NCBI RefSeq assembly: GCF_014647515.1
Contig: NZ_BMPI01000088.1
Coordinates: 1-43,554, forward strand
Length of the DNA: 43,554 nucleotides
Reading direction: 5' to 3'
Source: Dactylosporangium sucinum
GTDB taxonomy: Bacteria; Actinomycetota; Actinomycetes; Mycobacteriales; Micromonosporaceae
The notes under the pieces were generated by a model. That model made no database searches, was not told the DNA's origin, and was given only the letters and a program-made list of their open reading frames with translations. Position numbers and translations under genes: made by a program. This document shows, piece by piece, positions 39,021 through 43,554 of this stretch. Numbering within the stretch: the stretch's first letter is position 1; each line of letters opens with the position of its first letter.

Positions 39021-40487
39021 TCAGAAGGGGAAAGCGCGGGGGGTGTCGCGGAGCGTGACCCACTGCAGCTCCGTGAAGTCCTCCGCCGCGAAACCCAGCC
39101 CGAAGCGCCCCCAGCCGCTGTCCTTCACGCCGCCGAACGGCATCTGGGGCTCGTCGTTCACGGGCTGGTCGTTGACGTGGACGATGCCCGCCTCCAGGCG
39201 CCGGGCCAGGTCCAGCGCGCCGTACGTGTCCCCGGTCAGGATGCCCGCCGTCAGGCCGAAGCGGGACGCGTTCGCCCGTGCCACCGCCTCCTCGCGGTCG
39301 GCCACGACCTCCAGGATCGCCACCGGGCCGAAGGTCTCCTCGAACGCGATCTCGGCCTCCGGCGGTACCTCCGCCAGCACCGTGGGCGGGTAGCACGGCG
39401 GCTGCGGGGTGCCGCCCGTCAGCACGCGGGCGCCCAGGGCCACCGCCTCGTCGACGCGCCGGGTGACCAGCGACAGGGCCCAGCGGTTGATCAGCGGGCC
39501 GATCACCGTCGACGGGTCGCGCGGGTCGCCCACCGGGAGGGTGGCGACCTTCGCGGTGAAGCGTTCGGTGAACTCCGCCGCAATCGCGTGCTCCACCAGG
39601 ATGCGGCGCGCGCACATGCACACCTCGCCCTGGTGGACGAACGCGCCGTACGCGGCCGCCTCCACGGCGTGGTCGAGGTCGGCGTCGGCCAGGACGATGA
39701 GGGAGTTGTGGCCGGACAGCTGCAGCACCGGGCGCTTGAGGTGGCGGGCGGCCAGCTCGGCCAGCCGGCGGCCCGTGACGGTGGAGCCGGTGAAGCTGAC
39801 CCGGCGCACGCGCGGGTGGGTGACCAGCTCCTCGGCGATCATGCCGGCGTCGCCCGAGGCGTGGGTGACCACGTTGAGCGCGCCCGGCGGCAATCCGGCC
39901 TCGGCGAAGATCTCCGCCCAGATGGTACCGCCGGACATGGGCGACTCCTCGGAGGGTTTCAGCACCACGGTGTTGCCCAGCGCGAGGGGTCCTGCGACGG
40001 CGCGCCCGGCGAGGACGAGCGCGGCGTTCCACGGGGCGATCGCGGCGACCACACCGACCGGCCGGCGCACCGCGAGGGCCCGGGTGCCGGGCACGTCGGA
40101 CGGCAGGACCTGGCCCGTCGGCGCGTAGGCGAGGGCGCCGGCCTGCTCCAGCAGCGACTGGCAGAAGTCGAGCTGTACCCCGGCGAAGTGGGCGCCGCAG
40201 CCGGTCTCCGCGGCCAGCAGGTCCCGGATCTCGCCGCGGCGGCGATCGAGCACACCGGCGGCGCGGAGGAAGATCCGTTGCCGCGTGGCCGGTAGCGCCC
40301 GGGCCCAGCCGTCGAACGCGGCGTGCGCGGCCTCGATCGCGCGGCGCGCGTCGTCGGCGTCGCCGGACGCGACCCGGGCGAGCGGGCGGCCGGTCCACGG
40401 GTCGTCGTCGGTGTGCTCGCGGCCGCCGATCGACGGGACCCACTCGCCGGCGATGTGGTGCGACACCAGGGGCAGCTCGTCGGTCAC
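39021..40487 (-). CDS. Aldehyde dehydrogenase family protein with altered active-site base
   Basis: The GTG at 40487 is preferred because GAGGAG lies 10 nt upstream; a GTG at 40520 has none. The 488-aa product has the complete ALDH fold: IAPWNAALVLAGR, NAD site VVLKPSEESP, FTGSTVTGRRLAEL, catalytic Cys in QGEVCMC, and EETFGPVAILEV. The general-base Glu expected in L-E-L-G-G is Gln here (LQLSGHNSLI), and the first Gly is Ser. It is divergent from the IclR regulator, and resembles aryl (benzaldehyde/vanillin/salicylaldehyde) dehydrogenases. Its promoter (TAGTAT, 40551-40546 on the minus strand) overlaps the putative IclR operator. The altered residue makes ordinary NAD-dependent activity uncertain. 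Confidence 0.9.
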   Translation of the reverse strand: MTDELPLVSHHIAGEWVPSIGGREHTDDDPWTGRPLARVASGDADDARRAIEAAHAAFDGWARALPATRQRIFLRAAGVLDRRRGEIRDLLAAETGCGAHFAGVQLDFCQSLLEQAGALAYAPTGQVLPSDVPGTRALAVRRPVGVVAAIAPWNAALVLAGRAVAGPLALGNTVVLKPSEESPMSGGTIWAEIFAEAGLPPGALNVVTHASGDAGMIAEELVTHPRVRRVSFTGSTVTGRRLAELAARHLKRPVLQLSGHNSLIVLADADLDHAVEAAAYGAFVHQGEVCMCARRILVEHAIAAEFTERFTAKVATLPVGDPRDPSTVIGPLINRWALSLVTRRVDEAVALGARVLTGGTPQPPCYPPTVLAEVPPEAEIAFEETFGPVAILEVVADREEAVARANASRFGLTAGILTGDTYGALDLARRLEAGIVHVNDQPVNDEPQMPFGGVKDSGWGRFGLGFAAEDFTELQWVTLRDTPRAFPF

Positions 40488-40540
40488 GATGTCGGTGCTC
40501 CTCGGCGCTCGGGGCGTCACCCACGGCTCGGGTCAGGTGT

Positions 40541-40562
40541 TTCGAATACTAAAACGCCGTTG
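40541..40562 (+). promoter_or_regulatory. Putative IclR operator 1 / divergent promoter region
   Basis: The box TTCGAATACTAAAACGCCG shares TTCGAATA, AAAC and CCG in order with the box at 41391-41415. TTCGAA can serve as -35 for TACGGT (40564-40569, 17-bp spacer), which ends 5 nt before the IclR ATG. The minus-strand TAGTAT inside the box is a -10 for the aldehyde dehydrogenase. One bound dimer could cover both promoters. Confidence 0.55.
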
Positions 40563-40574
40563 CTACGGTTGGGC

Positions 40575-41399
40575 ATGTCCCTTGACGCAGAGGAACCCGC
40601 GGGCCCGCCGGCCTCCCTGTCGCAGTCGCTGGAGCGCGGCCTGGCGATCCTGTCGGCGTTCACCAGCGCCGGCCCGCTGCTCGGCGTCGCGGACCTGTCC
40701 CGGGCGGTCGGGCTCAACCGCTCGACGACGTACCGGTACGTCGCGACCCTGGCCGCGCTCGGGTACGTCCAGCAGGACGCCGAGACGCGCAAGTACGCGC
40801 TCGGCCCGCGGGTCGTCGACCTCGGCTTCGCGGCGCTGTCCTCGATGGAGGTGACCCGGGTCGCGCACCGGCACCTGCAGGCACTGTCGGACGAGACGGG
40901 GTATGCGGCGAGCATGGCGGTGCTCGACGGGCCGGACATCGTCTACGTCGAGCGCTGCCGCAGCCGCCGCAGCGCCGGGGTGGCCGTCGACCTGAACCTG
41001 CACGTGGGGTCGCGGTTGCCGGCGTACTGCACGTCGATGGGCAAGGTGCTGCTGGCCCACCGGGAGCCGGTGGCCCTGCGGACGCTGCTGGACCGCACCG
41101 ACCTGGCCCGGCGCGGGCCGAAGACGATCGTCGCCCGGGAGCAGCTGATGGCCGCGCTCGCCCGGGTGCGGCAGAGCGGGATCGCGGTCAGCGACGAGGA
41201 GCTGGCGCCCGGCCTGCGCTCGATCGCCGCGCCGGTGCGGGACCGGACCGGGCACGTGGTGGCGGCGATCAACGTCGCGGCCCACCTGACGACGTGGACC
41301 GTCTCGCTGGACTCGCTCGTCACCAAGATCGAGGGGCCGCTGCGGCGCACGGCCGGCGAGATCTCGACGCGCATGGGGTATCGCGCAGTGTTCGAATAG
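40575..41399 (+). CDS. IclR-family transcriptional regulator
   Basis: The ATG at 40575 gives 274 aa. It has an N-terminal winged helix (about 17-75; SLERGLAILSAFTSAGPLLGVADLSRAVGLNRSTTYRYV region) and a C-terminal IclR effector-binding domain (about 90-270; LNLHVGSRLPAYCTSMGKVLLA, RSIAAPVRDRTGHVVAAINVA). The sequence resembles PcaR/PobR-type regulators of aromatic catabolism. It sits between two aldehyde dehydrogenase genes, with similar boxes in both gaps. The second box overlaps its own stop codon. This predicts control of both enzymes and of itself by an aromatic effector. Confidence 0.92.
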   Translation: MSLDAEEPAGPPASLSQSLERGLAILSAFTSAGPLLGVADLSRAVGLNRSTTYRYVATLAALGYVQQDAETRKYALGPRVVDLGFAALSSMEVTRVAHRHLQALSDETGYAASMAVLDGPDIVYVERCRSRRSAGVAVDLNLHVGSRLPAYCTSMGKVLLAHREPVALRTLLDRTDLARRGPKTIVAREQLMAALARVRQSGIAVSDEELAPGLRSIAAPVRDRTGHVVAAINVAAHLTTWTVSLDSLVTKIEGPLRRTAGEISTRMGYRAVFE

Positions 41400-41415
41400 T
41401 TGAAACACCGTGTTG
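41391..41415 (+). promoter_or_regulatory. Putative IclR operator 2 upstream of benzaldehyde dehydrogenase
   Basis: The box begins TTCGAATAGTTGAAACACCG and overlaps the IclR stop codon (TAG, 41397-41399). It is in the same orientation as the box at 40541-40562. It reaches into the -35 (TTGATG, 41413-41418) of the downstream gene. Confidence 0.55.
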
Positions 41416-41442
41416 ATGGAGCGGACAACGCGGTCCTACATT
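41413..41442 (+). promoter_or_regulatory. Promoter of benzaldehyde dehydrogenase-like gene
   Basis: TTGATG (41413-41418), an 18-bp spacer and TACATT (41437-41442) form a good promoter. The -10 ends 7 nt before the ATG at 41450, and there is no ribosome-binding site, so the mRNA is probably leaderless. Confidence 0.6.
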
Positions 41443-41449
41443 CGGCGGC

Positions 41450-42910
41450 ATGTTCCTGGACGCGGCACAGTGGGACGGCAAGATCTTCGTCGGCGGGTCC
41501 TGGGTCCCCGGCTCCGGCGGCACCCGCACGGTGGTCGAGCCGGCGACCGGCGCCCCGCTCGGCACCGCCGGACTGGCCTCGGCCTCGGACGTCGCCCGGG
41601 CGGCCGAGTCGGCGGCCGCCGCGCAGCGCGGGTGGGCGGCGGCCCCGCACCCCGAGCGGGCCGCGGTCCTGCGCCGCGCCGGGGCGCTGTTCGCCGCGCA
41701 CGCCGAGGAGATCTCCTGGTGGAACATCCGCGAGGTGGGCGCCGTCCCCGGGATGGCGGGCTTCGCGGTACACACCGCGGAACAGGAGTGCTACGAGGCG
41801 GCCGGGTTGCCGAGCCGCCCCTACGGCGAGCTGCTGCCGAGCGAGCAGCCCCGCCTGTCGATGGCCCGCCGCGGCCCGGCCGGCGTCGTCGGGGTCATCG
41901 CGCCGTTCAACGTGCCGATCATCCTCGGCATCCGCTCGGTCGCCCCGGCCCTCGCCCTCGGCAACGCCGTCATCCTCAAGCCCGACCCGCGCACCGCCGT
42001 CACCGGCGGCGTCACCATCGCCCGCGTCTTCGAGGAGGCCGGCCTGCCCCCGGGCGTGCTGCAGGTCCTCCCCGGCGGCGCCGACGCCGGCGAGGCGATC
42101 GTCAGCCACCCGCTGGTCCGGGTCATCTCCTTCACCGGCTCGACCGCGGCCGGCCGCCGCGTCGGCGAACTGGCCGGCCGCCACCTCAAGCGCGCCCACC
42201 TGGAGCTGGGCGGCAACTCCGCCCTGATCGTCCTCGACGACGCCGACCTGGACGCGGCCGTCGGCCTGGCGGCGTGGGGCAGCTTCTTCCACCAGGGCCA
42301 GATCTGCATGACCACCGGCCGGCACCTGGTCCACGAGCGGCTGTACGACGACTTCGTCGAGCGCCTGGCCGCGAGGGCCGCGCGCCTTCCGGTCGGCGAC
42401 CCGGCCCGCGAGCAGGTCGCCCTGGGCCCGGTCATCGACGCGGGCCAGCGCGACAAGATCCACGACCTGGTGACCGCGAGCACCGGCCGGGGCGCCCGCC
42501 TGGCCGCCGGCGGCTCGTACGACCGCCTCTTCTACCCGGCCACGGTCCTCGCCGACGCGAGCCTGGACACCCCGGCCTTCGCCGAGGAGATCTTCGGCCC
42601 GGTCGCCCCGGTGGCCCGCTTCACCGACTTCGAGGAGGCCGCGTCGCTGGCGGCGGCGAGCGAGTACGGCCTGTCGCTGGGCATCGTGACGCGCGACGTG
42701 ATGCGCGGACTCGCGCTGGCCGACCGCCTCCCGACGGGCATCGTGCACATCAACGACCAGACGGTGAACGACGAGGCCAACGCCCCGTTCGGCGGCGTGG
42801 GCGCCTCGGGCACGGGCGCCCGCTTCGGCGGTGCGGCGGCCAACGTGGCGGCCTTCACGGAGACCCGGTGGGTGACCGTCCGCGGCGACACGGCCCGCTA
42901 CCCGTTCTGA
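41450..42910 (+). CDS. NAD-dependent benzaldehyde/aryl-aldehyde dehydrogenase
   Basis: This 486-aa ALDH resembles benzaldehyde and vanillin dehydrogenases (LDAAQWDGKIFVGGSWV start; ECYEAAGLPSRPYGELLPS; LKPDPRTAVTGG). Active-site residues are intact: Asn in PFNVP, base Glu in LELGGN and nucleophile Cys in HQGQICM. It oxidises aromatic aldehydes to acids in the cytosol. The IclR gene lies just upstream and a second ALDH beyond it. Both ALDHs end with a similar WVT-(L/V)-R...PF tail, suggesting a common ancestor. Control by the IclR protein is inferred from the shared boxes. Confidence 0.93.
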   Translation: MFLDAAQWDGKIFVGGSWVPGSGGTRTVVEPATGAPLGTAGLASASDVARAAESAAAAQRGWAAAPHPERAAVLRRAGALFAAHAEEISWWNIREVGAVPGMAGFAVHTAEQECYEAAGLPSRPYGELLPSEQPRLSMARRGPAGVVGVIAPFNVPIILGIRSVAPALALGNAVILKPDPRTAVTGGVTIARVFEEAGLPPGVLQVLPGGADAGEAIVSHPLVRVISFTGSTAAGRRVGELAGRHLKRAHLELGGNSALIVLDDADLDAAVGLAAWGSFFHQGQICMTTGRHLVHERLYDDFVERLAARAARLPVGDPAREQVALGPVIDAGQRDKIHDLVTASTGRGARLAAGGSYDRLFYPATVLADASLDTPAFAEEIFGPVAPVARFTDFEEAASLAAASEYGLSLGIVTRDVMRGLALADRLPTGIVHINDQTVNDEANAPFGGVGASGTGARFGGAAANVAAFTETRWVTVRGDTARYPF

Positions 42911-43056
42911 GCCGTGCCCAGTACGTGGTCCTCGGTCGCCGGCCGCCGCGGCTCGCGAGCTCGCAGGCGAATGACTGATGAGCGCGGCCCACCGACGCCG
43001 GAGAGTCGACCTCGACACCGCCGTACCTCGCCGGGGAGCGGCAGAGAGGATCGAAC

Positions 43057-43479
43057 ATGCCCGAGGAAAGCGCCGCCGAGGCAAGCAAGGCCGTTGTCCG
43101 CCAGTACTTCGAGCTGCTGGACCGGGGCCGCGAGCACCCGGTCTCCATGTGCACGGACGACTTCAAGTTCACCGTCTTCGGATTCCCGACCATCGGCCTG
43201 CAGGAGTCCATCGACTTCGCGAAGATCTTCTTCGACGGCATCCCGGACCTGACGCACCCGCTGGAGGAGCTCATCGCGGAGGGCAACACCGTAGCCTTCC
43301 GGTACCGGTACGAGGGCACGCACACCGTGGAGCTCATGGGCGCCCCGCCGACCGGCAACCAGATCCTGTACTACGGCATCGGCTTCATGCGGGTCGTCGA
43401 CGGCAAGGTCTCCGAGTTCATCGTGTCCCCGGACCGGGTGACCCTGATGCAGCAGATCGGCCTGCTGCCGGTCACCTGA
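43057..43479 (+). CDS. SnoaL-like (NTF2-fold) protein
   Basis: The ATG at 43057 follows GAGAGGA (43044-43050, 6-nt spacing). The 140-aa product is a single SnoaL-like domain (AVVRQYFELLDRG; IPDLTHPLEELIAEGNTVAFRYRYEGTHT; FMRVVDGKVSEF). The fold includes polyketide cyclases, hydrolases and non-enzymatic ligand binders, so the activity cannot be told. It lies 146 nt after the ALDH gene with its own ribosome-binding site, and may or may not belong to the aromatic-aldehyde locus. Confidence 0.88.
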   Translation: MPEESAAEASKAVVRQYFELLDRGREHPVSMCTDDFKFTVFGFPTIGLQESIDFAKIFFDGIPDLTHPLEELIAEGNTVAFRYRYEGTHTVELMGAPPTGNQILYYGIGFMRVVDGKVSEFIVSPDRVTLMQQIGLLPVT

Positions 43480-43498
43480 CGGCCGCCAGGAACGCGAA

Positions 43499-43533
43499 AC
43501 CCGGGGGGCCGGCTGGTGGCCGGCTCCCCGGGT
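43499..43533 (+). terminator. Terminator after SnoaL-like gene
   Basis: A 15-bp stem (43499-43513 / 43519-43533, one G-U pair) with a 5-nt loop starts 20 nt after the stop. It is followed by a G/T-rich stretch. Confidence 0.75.
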
Positions 43534-43554
43534 GTGGGTGGGTGTTGTTCAGAT

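Overview
The window is about 70% or more G+C, with Shine-Dalgarno or leaderless starts, GTG/TTG start codons, overlapping stop/start junctions, actinobacterial secreted CAZymes carrying ricin-type CBM13 modules, an ECF42-type sigma factor with its DGPF partner, and WYL, ArsR and IclR regulators. This points to a filamentous actinomycete. The style of the CBM13 and C-terminal enzyme modules makes Micromonosporaceae the best guess, but that is an inference and not proved here.

Region 1 (1-8493, all + strand) encodes secreted polysaccharide side-chain removers: a 5'-truncated CBM13-GH62 arabinofuranosidase, a CE3-type acetylxylan esterase-CBM13, a GH27 alpha-galactosidase-CBM13, a GH43-CBM6-CBM4_9 enzyme and a Tat-exported GH95 fucosidase/galactosidase-CBM13. 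From the CE3 gene onward they are tightly packed and probably co-transcribed. Together they would strip arabinose, acetyl, galactose, xylose/arabinose and fucose or L-galactose from a decorated hemicellulose. No endo-acting enzyme, sugar transporter or regulator lies among them.

Region 2 (8494-16041, +) begins with a comparatively A+T-rich control region holding a promoter overlapped by a LacI/GalR-type operator and a CebR-like box. It continues with two large multimodular GH43 enzymes that share a C-terminal two-cysteine module, then a WxL-like secreted protein and a membrane-anchored DUF916 protein. This looks like a minimal cell-surface complex linked to the two enzymes.

Region 3 (16061-21050, - strand) is a six-gene operon in which every junction overlaps: ECF sigma factor, CU044_5270-like membrane protein (likely anti-sigma partner), four-cysteine lipoprotein, HlyD-type adaptor with a peptidoglycan-binding domain, ABC ATPase and MacB/FtsX-type permease. 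It is divergent from a second GH27 gene (21313-22705), which is broken by a frameshift and flanked or entered by two more LacI-type operators.

Region 4 (22782-38843) is a mixed set of mostly single-gene units: NAD-dependent epimerase, PrsW-type protease, RidA-like protein, membrane proteins, a membrane-spanning Hsp70-FKBP fusion, a VanX-like lipoprotein dipeptidase, an ArsR/SRPBCC pair, a WYL regulator divergent from a VOC protein, an aldo/keto reductase, the ECF42/DGPF pair, and a SNF2 helicase preceded by an overlapping 13-codon ORF. Many of these genes have a -10-like hexamer 5-7 nt before the start codon, as expected for leaderless mRNAs.

Region 5 (39021-43479) is an IclR-controlled locus with two aromatic-type aldehyde dehydrogenases on either side of the regulator and near-identical operator-like boxes in both intergenic gaps. 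A SnoaL-like protein and a strong terminator hairpin close the window. I saw no rRNA, tRNA, CRISPR array, insertion sequence or phage gene.
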